A stretch of DNA of 64,000 nt from Rhodobacterales bacterium RIFCSPHIGHO2_02_FULL_62_130 (GTDB lineage: Bacteria > Pseudomonadota > Alphaproteobacteria > Rhodobacterales > Rhodobacteraceae): assembly GCA_001828855.1 (NCBI GenBank), contig MHZT01000051.1, positions 62,001 to 126,000 of the forward strand, in the 5' to 3' direction. Shown here piece after piece: positions 48,261-57,428 of the stretch. The first letter of the stretch is position 1. Every line of letters begins with the position of its first letter. Under the pieces are notes generated by a model. The model was not told where the DNA came from. It did not search any database and saw only the letters and a list, made by a program, of their open reading frames with translations. The position numbers and the translations under genes were made by a program.

Positions 48261-48292
48261 CTCCGGCGGGGATATTTAAGAACAGATGAAAC
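48261..48292 (-). repeat. Dispersed repeat A, inverted copy (right arm)
   Basis: Reads TTTCATCTGTTCTTAAATATCC plus CCGCCGGAGG on the minus strand. With 48138-48169 it encloses a 155-base unit between pabC and aspS. Confidence 0.75.
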
Positions 48293-48301
48293 CTCGCGGG
48301 C

Positions 48302-48330
48302 TTGACTTCGCACCTAGGGCGGGGTGTATC
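48302..48330 (+). promoter_or_regulatory. Candidate aspS promoter
   Basis: TTGACT (48302-48307), a 17-base spacer and TGTATC (48325-48330) lie 38 bases upstream of aspS. Confidence 0.45.
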
Positions 48331-48367
48331 GGGCCAAATCCTGTAAAGCCTCGTGAAGGGGAAGATG

Positions 48368-50410
48368 ATGCACGCCTATCGCAGCCATACTTGCGCCGAT
48401 CTGAACACCGCCCATGTGGGCCAAGAGGTCCGTCTTTCGGGCTGGGTCCACCGTGTGCGCGATCACGGGGGGGTGCTGTTCATCGACCTGCGCGATCATT
48501 ATGGCATCACGCAGATTTTGGCCGACAGCGACAGCCCCGCCTTTGCCGAGATTGAAAAGGTCCGCTCGGAATGGGTGGTGCAGATCGATGGCCGCGTGAA
48601 GGCGCGCGATGCATCGCTGGTGAACCCCAAGCTGCCGACCGGCGAGATCGAGGTTTACGCCACCGGCCTGACCGTTCTGGGTGAGGCTGCCGAGTTGCCG
48701 ATGCCAGTGTTCGGCGAGGTGGACTACCCCGAGGAAACCCGCCTGACCTACCGCTTCCTCGATTTGCGCCGCGAAAAGCTGCACCGCAACATGATGCTGC
48801 GGTCGAATGTGGTGCGCTCGATGCGGAAACGCATGTGGGATCAGGGTTTTAACGAATTCCAGACGCCGATCATCACCGCATCTTCCCCCGAAGGCGCGCG
48901 CGATTTTCTGGTGCCGTCGCGCCTGCATCCGGGCAAGTTCTACGCCCTGCCGCAGGCTCCGCAGCAGTTCAAGCAGTTGATCATGGTGGCCGGTTTCGAC
49001 CGCTATTTCCAGATTGCGCCCTGCTTCCGCGATGAAGACCCGCGGGCGGATCGGTCGCCCACCGACTTCTACCAGTTGGACATCGAGATGTCCTTTGTGA
49101 CGCAGGAAGACGTTTTCGCCGCCGTTCAGCCGGTTGTGCAGGGGATTTTCGAGGAGTTCGCGCCGACAAAGAAGGTCTATTCCGACTGGACCAAGATCGC
49201 CTATCGCGACAGCCTGAAATGGTATGGCAGCGACAAGCCCGACCTGCGGAACCCGATCAAGATGCAGGACGTGTCCGAACATTTCGCCGGTTCCGGCTTT
49301 GCGATTTTCGCGAAGCTGCTGGAGCAGGACGGCAATGAAATCCGCGCGATTCCGGCACCCACCGGTGGCAGCCGCAAGTTCGCTGACCGGATGAACGCCT
49401 TTGCCCAGAAAGAGGGGCTGCCCGGCATGGGCTATATTTTCTGGCGTCCTCGCGTAGAAGCTGACGCCGAAATGAAACAGAAACTTGAGACTGCAAGCAA
49501 GCTCGCTAAGTTCTTAGATTCAATTAGTGATTCCGAGTTTGGGGCTGAAATTCGGAACAAACTTGAACCGGAGTTCAGAGCCATAATGTCCGAGGCGGAC
49601 GAACGCATGAGCCTTTATGATGAGAAGAACACTTTCCTAGATGATGTCTCCCGAATCCTCGAAGATTTGCATAATCGCGGCCGCCATGAAGATGCGGCAA
49701 AGTTGCTGGAAGAGGCCGTTACTGCTAATAATTTGGAGGCAGCTGGTCCGATTGCCAAAGCACTTGGATTTCAAAAGACAGAAGCAATACGCAAAGAGCT
49801 AAGACTCGGTGTCGGGGACGCTGTGTTTTTCGTGGGCGGCAAGCCCGAGGCGTTCGAGGCCATTGCGGGGCGGGCGCGCAACGAAATCGGGCGTGAATTG
49901 GGGCTGACGGAACAGAACTGCTTCAAATTCGCATGGATCGTCGATTTCCCGATGTATGAGAAGACGGATGAGGGCAAGATCGACTTCTCGCACAACCCCT
50001 TCTCGATGCCGCAGGGGGGCCTTGAGGCGTTGAACGGCGATCCGCTGCAGGTCTATGCCTATCAGTATGACCTTGCCTGCAACGGCTATGAGCTGATCAG
50101 TGGCGGCATCCGCAACCACAAGCCCGAGATCATGTTCAAGGCCTTTGAACTGGCGGGCTATCCGAACTCGGAAGTCGAAAAGCGGTTCGGCGGCATGGTC
50201 AAGGCGTTCAAATATGGCGCACCGCCCCACGGCGGCTGTGCGGCGGGGATCGACCGGATCGTGATGCTGCTGGCGGATGAGGCCAACATCCGCGAGGTCA
50301 TCATGTTCCCGATGAACCAGCGCGCCGAAGATCTGCTGATGGGCGCGCCGTCAGAGCCGATGAACGCGCAACTGCGCGAATTGAACCTGAGGGTCGTTCC
50401 GAAAGAATGA
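48368..50410 (+). CDS. aspS: Aspartyl-tRNA synthetase with extra insertion in GAD domain
   Basis: Class II synthetase of 680 residues; bacterial AspRS usually has about 590. The N-terminal OB anticodon-binding domain covers about 1-105 ([21 protein letters not shown]). Motif 2 is [19 protein letters not shown], and motif 3 is [14 protein letters not shown] near the C terminus. The GAD domain starts near 300 and is interrupted at residues 361-455 by about 95 mostly helical residues (from [11 protein letters not shown] to AVTANN). The GAD sequence then resumes with [15 protein letters not shown] from about 49455 to 49806 is near 47% GC with rare codons. The frame is intact, so the protein is probably functional. 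ATG 48368 is the conserved start; 48365 is an alternative. Confidence 0.93.
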   Translation: MHAYRSHTCADLNTAHVGQEVRLSGWVHRVRDHGGVLFIDLRDHYGITQILADSDSPAFAEIEKVRSEWVVQIDGRVKARDASLVNPKLPTGEIEVYATGLTVLGEAAELPMPVFGEVDYPEETRLTYRFLDLRREKLHRNMMLRSNVVRSMRKRMWDQGFNEFQTPIITASSPEGARDFLVPSRLHPGKFYALPQAPQQFKQLIMVAGFDRYFQIAPCFRDEDPRADRSPTDFYQLDIEMSFVTQEDVFAAVQPVVQGIFEEFAPTKKVYSDWTKIAYRDSLKWYGSDKPDLRNPIKMQDVSEHFAGSGFAIFAKLLEQDGNEIRAIPAPTGGSRKFADRMNAFAQKEGLPGMGYIFWRPRVEADAEMKQKLETASKLAKFLDSISDSEFGAEIRNKLEPEFRAIMSEADERMSLYDEKNTFLDDVSRILEDLHNRGRHEDAAKLLEEAVTANNLEAAGPIAKALGFQKTEAIRKELRLGVGDAVFFVGGKPEAFEAIAGRARNEIGRELGLTEQNCFKFAWIVDFPMYEKTDEGKIDFSHNPFSMPQGGLEALNGDPLQVYAYQYDLACNGYELISGGIRNHKPEIMFKAFELAGYPNSEVEKRFGGMVKAFKYGAPPHGGCAAGIDRIVMLLADEANIREVIMFPMNQRAEDLLMGAPSEPMNAQLRELNLRVVPKE

Positions 50411-50880
50411 GCCTTTACCCCGCCTCGGTTCCGGTGTTCCGCCATTACCTTGCCCGCGTGGCAGCGATGGCGGAAACCGCGACCGACGCGGATCTGGCGG
50501 CGCAACTGGGCGACGCCTTTCCTGCCGCCCAACAGTTTGCCACGGCGGCAGGGTTCGCCCTGCGGATCGCCTGTCCCTTGGCGGGGCGCGACGTGCCGGA
50601 CCTGCCGCGCGCACTGGCCCCAAGGCTGGCAGTGGCGCGGGCGATGCTGGGCGGGATGCGGCCGGATGAATTTATCGGGGCCGAGGATCGGATCATCCAG
50701 CACAGGGCGGGCTTTGCCGAGATCGAGCAGAAGGGGACGGATTTCCTGTTCCTTTATGGCCTACCGAATTTTTTCTTCCATATCACAATGGGTTACGCCT
50801 CGCTTCGCGCTGCGGGGGTTGTCTTGGGCAAGGCCGATTTCGATGGCTTTCACGACTATCCCGCGGGTTTCCGCTTTTGA
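50407..50880 (+). CDS. DUF1993 domain-containing protein
   Basis: A 157-residue, mostly helical cytoplasmic protein with the DUF1993 pattern ([17 protein letters not shown], then [23 protein letters not shown]). The family has a DinB-like four-helix bundle, and its function is unknown. The ATG overlaps the aspS stop (ATGA at 50407-50410), so it is translated with aspS. Confidence 0.82.
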   Translation: MSLYPASVPVFRHYLARVAAMAETATDADLAAQLGDAFPAAQQFATAAGFALRIACPLAGRDVPDLPRALAPRLAVARAMLGGMRPDEFIGAEDRIIQHRAGFAEIEQKGTDFLFLYGLPNFFFHITMGYASLRAAGVVLGKADFDGFHDYPAGFRF

Positions 50881-50948
50881 CCCCATGGGCGGGGTGTAAA
50901 CCGCCGCCGCCCGCGCCATATTAGGCCAAGCTATTTCAGGGATCGGGG

Positions 50949-52265
50949 ATGCGGTTTCAAACCCTTGCCGCGCTGCGTTTTGGGTTCGGGGTGCCGTCCG
51001 GCGCGCCGAAGAATGTGGAGGCCATGCTGGACAGCTTGGGCGGGCCGGATCAGTCGGCGCGGGACTGGCCGATTGAGGGGCTGGCGTCAGTGCTGCCCGC
51101 CGTTCAGGCAGCGCAGGCCGAAAAGGCCGCCGCGATGGGCGAGGATGCCGCCTTTGCTCTGGCGGAAATGGAGGATCGCGCCTGCCGCAGCACCTTTGTG
51201 CGCGCGATGACGGGCGACGGGTTCCGCGAAAGGCTGGTGGCGTTCTGGGCCGATCATTTCACCGTGACGGGGCGCGGCGCGATGGATGGCATGCTGCCCT
51301 ATGCGCTGGTTGAAGACGCTCTCCGCCCCAATCTGACTGCCAATTTCGAGGCCATGCTGATGCAGGTGGTGCTGCATCCGGCGATCTTGGTTTATCTGGA
51401 TCAGCCGCAATCCTTCGGGCCGACATCACGGGCGGGCAAACGGCAAGGCCGTGGGCTGAACGAGAATTTGGCGCGGGAACTTCTGGAATTACATACGCTT
51501 GGCGTGGGGGCGGATTACGCGCAGGCCGATGTGCGGGCGATGGCGGAACTGCTGACGGGGCTGACCTATGACAGCCGCTGGGGGATGCGCTTTGATCCGC
51601 GCCGCGCCGAACCGGGGGCGGAAACCGTGCTGGGGCGCGCTTATGGCGGCGACGAGATGGTGCCGATCCGGCAGGTTTTGCGCGATCTGGCAGCCCATCC
51701 GGCGACCGCGCGGCATATCTGCGGCAAGCTTGCGGTGCATTTTGTGTCGGATACGCCCGATCCGGCGATGGTGGATGCGATGGTGGCGGCATGGGAAGCC
51801 TCGGGCGGGTATCTGCTGCGGGTCTATGCGGCGATGCTGGGGCATCCGGCGGCTTGGGGTCAGTCACTGGAGAAGGCGCGGCAACCCTTTGATTTCGTTG
51901 TAACTGCGCTGCGCGCCTTGCAGGTGCCGCCGCAGGCGATCTTCGATCTGCCCGATGCGCGGATGCGAAAGCTGATCCTGCGGCCCTTGGCGGAAATGGG
52001 CCAGCCGTGGAAGGCCCCGCGCGGCCCGGATGGCTGGCTCGAGCCTGTCAGTGCATGGATCACCCCTGCAGGACTTGCGGCGCGGATTGACTGGGCGATG
52101 CGGGTTCCGGCGGCACTGGGTGATGTGCCGGACCCTGTGATGTTGGCCGAACGGGCCTTGGCCGAAGCGGCGGAGCCTGCGCTGCTGACGGCTATCGGGC
52201 GTGCGGAAACCGTGGCCGAGGGTGTGGGGCTGGTGCTTGCCAGCCCTGCCTTCAACAGGAGATAG
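50949..52265 (+). CDS. DUF1800 domain-containing protein
   Basis: A 438-residue protein matching DUF1800. Typical stretches are FWADHFTVTG near 100, NENLARELLELHTLGV near 172-187 and YTQADV-like YAQADVRAMAELLTGLTYD. DUF1800 genes are regularly coupled to DUF1501 genes, as here with a three-base gap; the pair is thought to be envelope-associated, but the biochemical role is unknown. It lacks an obvious signal peptide, whereas its partner has one. Confidence 0.85.
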   Translation: MRFQTLAALRFGFGVPSGAPKNVEAMLDSLGGPDQSARDWPIEGLASVLPAVQAAQAEKAAAMGEDAAFALAEMEDRACRSTFVRAMTGDGFRERLVAFWADHFTVTGRGAMDGMLPYALVEDALRPNLTANFEAMLMQVVLHPAILVYLDQPQSFGPTSRAGKRQGRGLNENLARELLELHTLGVGADYAQADVRAMAELLTGLTYDSRWGMRFDPRRAEPGAETVLGRAYGGDEMVPIRQVLRDLAAHPATARHICGKLAVHFVSDTPDPAMVDAMVAAWEASGGYLLRVYAAMLGHPAAWGQSLEKARQPFDFVVTALRALQVPPQAIFDLPDARMRKLILRPLAEMGQPWKAPRGPDGWLEPVSAWITPAGLAARIDWAMRVPAALGDVPDPVMLAERALAEAAEPALLTAIGRAETVAEGVGLVLASPAFNRR

Positions 52266-52268
52266 GCG

Positions 52269-53453
52269 ATGCAGCGGCGGTTTTTCCTGAAAGGTTCGGC
52301 GATCCTTGGCTGCTCGGCGGCGGCGCATCCGTTGCTGTCGACGGTCACGCTGGCGGGGTCGGATGGCGGGCGGCCCTTGGGCGATCATCGGCTGGTGGTG
52401 GTGATCTTGCGCGGGGCGATGGACGGGCTGGACGTGCTGCGACCCTATGGGGATGCGGCCTATGCGGGGCTTCGGCCAACGCTGGCGGTGCCGGACTCTG
52501 GCGTGGCTTTGACGGATTTTCACGCAATGCATCAGGGGCTTGGTGGACTTTCGACGCTGTGGCAGGCGGGGTCTTTGGGGTTTGTGCAGGCCTGTTCCAC
52601 CCCCTACCGCGACAAGCGCAGCCACTTTGCAGGGCAAGACCAGCTTGAGGCGGGGACGGGCTTTGATGTGCCTGCGGGGGCGGTGCGGGATGGCTGGCTG
52701 AACCGGCTGTTGCAGGCCATGCCGGGGGTGCAGGCCGAAACCGCCTACGCCGTGGGGCGCGAGGCGCTGCCGATCCTGTCGGGGGCGGCGGATGTGCGGC
52801 AATGGGCGCCCGAAACCACGCTGGACCTGTCACCCCAAGCGCGGCTTTTGCTGGAGCAGGTCTATCACGATGACCCGATCTTTCAGCAGGCGGCGGTCGA
52901 GGCGTTTGAATTGACGGCGAGTGGCGGGATGGGGGCCGAGGCCAGCGGCAAGCTGGCGGATATTGATCGGCTGGTGGATTTCACCGCCGCGCGGTTACGC
53001 GATGCGACGCGGATCGCGGCGTTTTCGCTGTCGGGGTGGGACACGCACAAGGCGCAGGCCAAGGCGCTGCCCCGCGCGTTGCAAAGGCTGGAGCGGGTGG
53101 TGCTGCGGATGCAGGAGCAGCTTGGCCCGCAGGTCTGGGGCAAGACCACGCTGATTGCGATGACCGAATTCGGACGGACCGCGCGGGAAAACGGATCAGG
53201 CGGGACGGATCATGGCACCGGCGGGACGATGCTGCTGGCGGGTGGGGCGCTGCGTGGGGGGCGGATGTTCGGGCGCTGGCCGGGCTTGGGCGAAAGCGAT
53301 CTGTATCAGGGGCGTGATCTGATGCCGACCTCGGACGTGCGCGAATGGGCGGCCTGGGCGCTGCGGTCGGGCTTTGGCATCGACCGTGCGCTGCTGGAAA
53401 GCGCGATTTTTCCGGGGCTGCAGATGGGGGATGATCCGGCACTGCTGCTTTAG
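52269..53453 (+). CDS. DUF1501 domain-containing protein
   Basis: A 394-residue protein of the alkaline-phosphatase/sulfatase-like DUF1501 family. The N terminus has a twin-arginine-like signal (QRRFFLKGSAILGCSAAA), suggesting folded export. Conserved parts are VVVILRGAMDGLD, a GWDTH motif near 255, MTEFGRTARENGSGGTDHGTGG near 295 and LGESDLYQGRDLMPT. It works with the DUF1800 gene upstream as a two-gene unit. Substrate unknown. Confidence 0.85.
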   Translation: MQRRFFLKGSAILGCSAAAHPLLSTVTLAGSDGGRPLGDHRLVVVILRGAMDGLDVLRPYGDAAYAGLRPTLAVPDSGVALTDFHAMHQGLGGLSTLWQAGSLGFVQACSTPYRDKRSHFAGQDQLEAGTGFDVPAGAVRDGWLNRLLQAMPGVQAETAYAVGREALPILSGAADVRQWAPETTLDLSPQARLLLEQVYHDDPIFQQAAVEAFELTASGGMGAEASGKLADIDRLVDFTAARLRDATRIAAFSLSGWDTHKAQAKALPRALQRLERVVLRMQEQLGPQVWGKTTLIAMTEFGRTARENGSGGTDHGTGGTMLLAGGALRGGRMFGRWPGLGESDLYQGRDLMPTSDVREWAAWALRSGFGIDRALLESAIFPGLQMGDDPALLL

Positions 53454-53513
53454 CGGATTGCGTGGCGGTGGCGGCTGGCGTTAACCTGTTGGTAGCTTGC
53501 AAGGAAACCCGAA

Positions 53514-54233
53514 ATGCCGCACCAGCCCAAATTTGGAAAACCGGTCCCCGGATGGACCCCGCCCCCACGTCCGGTCGGGGCTGCGATGGATGGTCACTGG
53601 GTCCGGCTGGAACGGCTTGAGGCCGATGCCCATGCCGCCGACCTGCACCGCGCCTATTCGGGCCATGATGCGCTGTGGGATTACCTGCCTTACGGCCCGT
53701 TTTCGGCGGCGGCGGCCTATCACCGCTGGGTCAAGGACACCGCCTCGGGGACGGACCCGCTGTTTTACGTGCTGCGCGACCGCGCGACGGGGCATTGTGG
53801 CGGCGTTGCAAGCTATTTGCGGATCGCGCCCGAGGCAGGTTCGATCGAGGTTGGGCATATCTGTCTGTCGCCCGAAATCGCGCGGGGGCGGGTTTGGACC
53901 GAGGCGATGTTCCTGATGATGGACTGGGCCTTTACGGCGGGCTACCGGCGCTATGAGTGGAAATGCGACGCGCTGAACATCCCCTCGCGCCGTGCGGCAC
54001 AGCGGTTGGGGTTCAGCTATGAGGGGGTTTTCCGGCAGATGTCGGTCGTCAAGGGACGCAACCGCGATACGGCGTGGTTTTCGGTGATCGATAGCGAATG
54101 GCCTGCCTTGCGCGAAGCCTTCACCGCTTGGCTGAACCCGTCCAACTTTGACGCAAACGGGCGACAGCACGAGCGGCTTTCCGATCTGACGCGGCTGGTG
54201 CGGGCCGGTTCGGACCCTGCGCTTTACCCCTAG
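53514..54233 (+). CDS. GNAT acetyltransferase (RimJ/RimL-like)
   Basis: An acetyl-CoA-dependent N-acyltransferase of 239 residues, longer than RimJ (about 190) because of N- and C-terminal extensions. The GNAT core covers about 27-195: EVGHICLSPEIARGRVWTEAM is the acetyl-CoA-binding region and NIPSRRAAQRLGFSYEGVFRQ the end of the fold. Substrate unknown; it may modify protein N termini or small molecules. It overlaps the convergent receiver gene by four bases. Confidence 0.85.
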   Translation: MPHQPKFGKPVPGWTPPPRPVGAAMDGHWVRLERLEADAHAADLHRAYSGHDALWDYLPYGPFSAAAAYHRWVKDTASGTDPLFYVLRDRATGHCGGVASYLRIAPEAGSIEVGHICLSPEIARGRVWTEAMFLMMDWAFTAGYRRYEWKCDALNIPSRRAAQRLGFSYEGVFRQMSVVKGRNRDTAWFSVIDSEWPALREAFTAWLNPSNFDANGRQHERLSDLTRLVRAGSDPALYP

Positions 54234-54955
54234 GGCAATGATGCGGGGGCAAAACCCGTATCGGTCAGCGCAAGTCTGCGGTTGATCAGGTGACGCAGAC
54301 CCTCAAGCCCAAGGTCGGGATTGGCCCCCGCCTCCTGTGCGGCGTGGGCTAGCGCGCTGTCATGGGCGTGACTGGCCACACCCGCAACAAACCCCGTCAG
54401 ATAGCGCCGGTGTGCGGGATCGTGACAAGAGGCCAGCACGGCAGCGGCGCGTGCAAGATCGTCACGCAGCGCCAGCGGATCGGGGTGGAACACCTTTTCC
54501 GCCGTGACGGGGCTGGGCAGATCGGGCAGCAGCGCCCCAAGGGCGGCACAGAATTCGGCAAGACTTTCCAGTGGTTTATCCAGAAACCCATCCGCGCCCG
54601 CCGCCAGCGCCAAGGCCCGCCCTGCCGGATTACCCGAACTGCCAAGGATTACCGGTGCGCGGGCGGTCCCCATCACAAGATCACGGATCAATGTCTCTCC
54701 CCGGCCATCGGGCAAGCCCAGATCAATGACAACGACATCGGGGCGATAAAGCCGCAGGTGCGACCGTGCCGCACGCAAGGTTTCAGCCCGTCGTAACCGC
54801 GCACCCGCACGTTGACACATCAGACGCATCGCTTCGCAGGCATAGCGGCTATCTTCGACGGCAAGAACCGTCACCCCTTGCAAGGGGAGCGCCGCGCGGC
54901 CCAGACCGGCAAGCCCAAGGTCAGGCGTGAAGGGAAGGGAATCAAGCTGGGGCAT
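54230..54955 (-). CDS. Orphan receiver-domain protein with unknown output domain
   Basis: A 241-residue protein. The receiver domain lies at about 27-150, with acidic pair near VLAVEDSRY, phosphoacceptor aspartate in VVVIDLGLPDGRG and lysine in GFLDKPLES. About 90 C-terminal residues (DLARAAAVLASCHDPAHRR onward) are helical and not a recognised DNA-binding domain, so output may be by protein contact. No kinase gene is adjacent. The frame is open upstream of 54955, but MPQLDSLPF gives a more natural start. Confidence 0.72.
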   Translation of the reverse strand: MPQLDSLPFTPDLGLAGLGRAALPLQGVTVLAVEDSRYACEAMRLMCQRAGARLRRAETLRAARSHLRLYRPDVVVIDLGLPDGRGETLIRDLVMGTARAPVILGSSGNPAGRALALAAGADGFLDKPLESLAEFCAALGALLPDLPSPVTAEKVFHPDPLALRDDLARAAAVLASCHDPAHRRYLTGFVAGVASHAHDSALAHAAQEAGANPDLGLEGLRHLINRRLALTDTGFAPASLP

Positions 54956-55129
54956 GGTGCAGACCTTCCGGCGGGGGCGGTGGCACCATATGGCCACGGC
55001 TCTGGCTAACGTCCGGTAAACGCCGCAGCCTTCGCGGAAAATAAATAGCGCGGCCTGCGGCGGATCATCCCCTTGCCGGAACCGTCGCAGCACCGCATAA
55101 CCCCCATGCCACACGCAAGGAGCCTGCCG

Positions 55130-55534
55130 ATGATCGGTCGCCTGAATCACGTTGCCATCGCCGTTCCCGACCTGCCCGCCGCCATCGCGCAATACCGCGA
55201 CACGCTGGGCGCGACTGTGGGCGCACCGCAAGACGAACCCGATCACGGGGTGACGGTGGTGTTCATCACACTGCCGAACACCAAGATCGAATTGCTGTAT
55301 CCTTTGGGCGACGCCTCGCCGATCAAGGCTTTCCTCGAGAAAAACCCCGCAGGCGGCATCCATCATATCTGCTATGAGGTCGAAGACATCCTTGCCGCGC
55401 GGGATCGCCTGAAGGCCTCGGGCGCGCGCGTTCTTGGCTCGGGTGAGCCGAAGATCGGCGCGCACGGCAAACCGGTGCTGTTCCTGCACCCCAAGGATTT
55501 CAACGGCTGTCTGGTGGAGCTTGAACAGGTATGA
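55130..55534 (+). CDS. mce: Methylmalonyl-CoA epimerase
   Basis: VOC-fold enzyme of 134 residues that epimerises methylmalonyl-CoA in the propionyl-CoA route. Metal ligands are expected in the first strand (RLNHVAIAVPDL), in GGIHHICYEVEDI and in LVELEQV. AAGGAG at 55118-55123 supports the start. Together with prpE upstream in the window it indicates propionate assimilation. It overlaps the DUF1467 gene by four bases. Confidence 0.92.
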   Translation: MIGRLNHVAIAVPDLPAAIAQYRDTLGATVGAPQDEPDHGVTVVFITLPNTKIELLYPLGDASPIKAFLEKNPAGGIHHICYEVEDILAARDRLKASGARVLGSGEPKIGAHGKPVLFLHPKDFNGCLVELEQV

Positions 55535-55797
55535 CGATCACCGCCGCACTGGTTCTGTTTTCGGTCACATGGTTCATGGTGTTCTTCATGGTCCTGCCGC
55601 TGCGCTTTACCTCGCAGGCGCAGGACGGCAAGATCGAACCGGGAACCCCGGCCTCGGCTCCCGCTGATGCGATGGTTGCCAAGAAGGCCAAGATCACGAC
55701 GGTGATCGCCATTGTGGTCGCAGGTCTGCTTTACGGGATCATCACCTCGGGCTGGATCACCATCGCCAATATGGATGTGTTCGGCATCATGCGCTAA
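55531..55797 (+). CDS. DUF1467 family membrane protein
   Basis: A small inner-membrane protein of 88 residues with two helices (about 4-24 and 56-78) around a cytoplasmic or periplasmic loop rich in Ala and Pro. DUF1467 genes often follow methylmalonyl-CoA epimerase in Alphaproteobacteria; the role is unknown. It overlaps mce by four bases and the convergent EI24 gene by four. Confidence 0.82.
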   Translation: MTITAALVLFSVTWFMVFFMVLPLRFTSQAQDGKIEPGTPASAPADAMVAKKAKITTVIAIVVAGLLYGIITSGWITIANMDVFGIMR

Positions 55798-56492
55798 CGC
55801 GCAAGTCGCTGCACCATATGGGTAAAGGTGGCCACCCCCAGCACGGGGATCACCAGATTGACCAGCGGGACCGACAAAGGTGCCGCCATCAGCGCCCCGG
55901 CAACCCAGATCTGCAGGAAATGCCGCCGCCGCAGCGCAATCGCGGCGGGGCGGCCATAGCGGCGCATCGCCACAAGGCTGAAGTACTCGCGCCCCAGCAA
56001 AAGCCCGTTCAAGGCCCAGAACAACGGCGGGACAAACGGACCGGCCAGCGCGTAAAAGAACAGCGCCACCACGTTCACCGCAATCAGCAATCCCAGAAAA
56101 TTCACCGCATCCTTCAGGCTTTCGCCCAAGGGCAGACGCGGCACGGGCGGCAGGTGCGGATAGTGCCGCGCCTCGACGGCTGCGGCCACATCTTCAAGAA
56201 ACAGGCCGGAAAAGGCGGATGCCACGGGAATCATCAGGAAAACCGACAGCCCGATCATCAGCAGGAACGATCCCCATGACAGCAGCGTGTCGATGCCCCC
56301 GACCGGCCCGATAAAGGGAATATCGACAGATCCGGGCGAAAAAGCCTCGATCAGGCCAAGAAAGGCCGCGTAAACGCCGGTCAACAGGGCAAGTGCCAGA
56401 ATGATGCCCAAGACCAGCACGCGCAGGAAGCGCGCTTCGGCCATCTGGCGCAGGGCCTTGGTGAAATCGACGAAAATCACCGGTCGGCCCAT
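55794..56492 (-). CDS. EI24 domain-containing (CysZ-like) membrane protein
   Basis: An inner-membrane protein of 232 residues with four to six hydrophobic segments (VLVLGIILALALLTGVYAAF, LLSWGSFLLMIGLSVFLMI, LLIAVNVVALFFYALAGPF). EI24/CysZ proteins include sulfate permeases; no cysteine biosynthesis genes are near, so sulfate transport is only a possibility. The start overlaps the end of the nitroreductase gene by 16 bases. Confidence 0.8.
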   Translation of the reverse strand: MGRPVIFVDFTKALRQMAEARFLRVLVLGIILALALLTGVYAAFLGLIEAFSPGSVDIPFIGPVGGIDTLLSWGSFLLMIGLSVFLMIPVASAFSGLFLEDVAAAVEARHYPHLPPVPRLPLGESLKDAVNFLGLLIAVNVVALFFYALAGPFVPPLFWALNGLLLGREYFSLVAMRRYGRPAAIALRRRHFLQIWVAGALMAAPLSVPLVNLVIPVLGVATFTHMVQRLAR

Positions 56493-57058
56493 TTGACCAG
56501 CTTGGCCAGATCGGGGCGTGGGCGGTCCGGCACGGGGGCAGGGTGCGGCGTGCCGATATGCACGATCCCGGCCACGCTTTCGCCCGCGCCACAGCCAAAG
56601 GCCCGCGCGGTAAAGCCCGCATCATGTGCTGGCCAGCCCGACAGCCAGTTCGCCCCCCAGCCAGCGGCCTCGGCGGCATTCACAATCCCCAGACACAGCG
56701 CCCCCGCCGACAGAACCTGCTCGGCCAGCGGGATCTTTTCCGATGGTTTGGGGGAAGAAATTACCACCACCGCCAGCCGTCCAAGATCATATTGCCCGCG
56801 CCCCTTGGCAATCTTTTCGGCATCGCCGCCCAACTCGATCGCCCGCGCCTCGGCCAGATCGGCCAGCCGTGCCATCGACGCAGATTCGATCACGATCAGC
56901 CGCCACGGCTCCAGCTTGCCATGATCCGGCACGCGCGTTGCTGCGGCCAGAATGGCGTTCAGCGCATCGCGGTCCGGCACGGGGCCGGAAAACAGCTTGG
57001 CCGGATGGCTGTGGCGTTGGGCCAGAAAGGCAAACGCGGCGGGGTTCGGATCGGGCAT
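56477..57058 (-). CDS. Nitroreductase family protein (YdjA-like)
   Basis: FMN-dependent oxidoreductase of 193 residues. It has the N-terminal basic FMN motif AQRHSHPAKLF, the ATRVPDHGKLEPWR segment typical of the YdjA group, and GAGESVAGIVHIGTP. It acts as a dimer in the cytoplasm and reduces nitro or enone compounds; the physiological substrate is unknown. The start at 57058 is preceded by GGAGACCCAG. Divergent from the DUF167 gene. Confidence 0.88.
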   Translation of the reverse strand: MPDPNPAAFAFLAQRHSHPAKLFSGPVPDRDALNAILAAATRVPDHGKLEPWRLIVIESASMARLADLAEARAIELGGDAEKIAKGRGQYDLGRLAVVVISSPKPSEKIPLAEQVLSAGALCLGIVNAAEAAGWGANWLSGWPAHDAGFTARAFGCGAGESVAGIVHIGTPHPAPVPDRPRPDLAKLVKWADR

Positions 57059-57148
57059 CTGGGTCTCCTTCGCGCCCAGAACTGGCGACAAAGCCCGCCG
57101 TCGTCAAGCAGGCTTGCCCTGCGCTGCAGCACAGGGCAGGCTGCGCCC

Positions 57149-57403
57149 ATGCAAAAGGGCGATTGGGCAGAACTGGCGATACCGGGCGCGGAATTTTCCT
57201 GCCGCGTCACCCCGCGCGCCCGCAAAACCGGCATTGAACGCGACGGGACCACCATAAGGGTTGCGGTTTCTGCCCCGCCCGAAGATGGCCGCGCCAATGC
57301 CGCAGTGGCCGAGGCATTGGCCCACGCCCTTGGCGTCGCCAAATCCCGTCTGACCCTTTTGCGCGGCACCACATCGCGCGACAAACTCTTTCGCCTCGAT
57401 TAG
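57149..57403 (+). CDS. DUF167 (YggU) family protein
   Basis: A small protein of 84 residues with the DUF167 pattern: CRVTPRARKTGIERDG, then VSAPPEDGRANAAVAEALA and SRLTLLRGTTSRDKLFRL. Function unknown across bacteria. A copy of repeat A follows 25 bases after its stop. Confidence 0.85.
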   Translation: MQKGDWAELAIPGAEFSCRVTPRARKTGIERDGTTIRVAVSAPPEDGRANAAVAEALAHALGVAKSRLTLLRGTTSRDKLFRLD

Positions 57404-57428
57404 GTCGCTAAAACTTGTCTAAAATTGC

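Noticed and set aside
49448-49732. Intein in aspS
   Set aside because: The segment is too short, does not begin with Cys or Ser and lacks splicing-block motifs and a terminal His-Asn.
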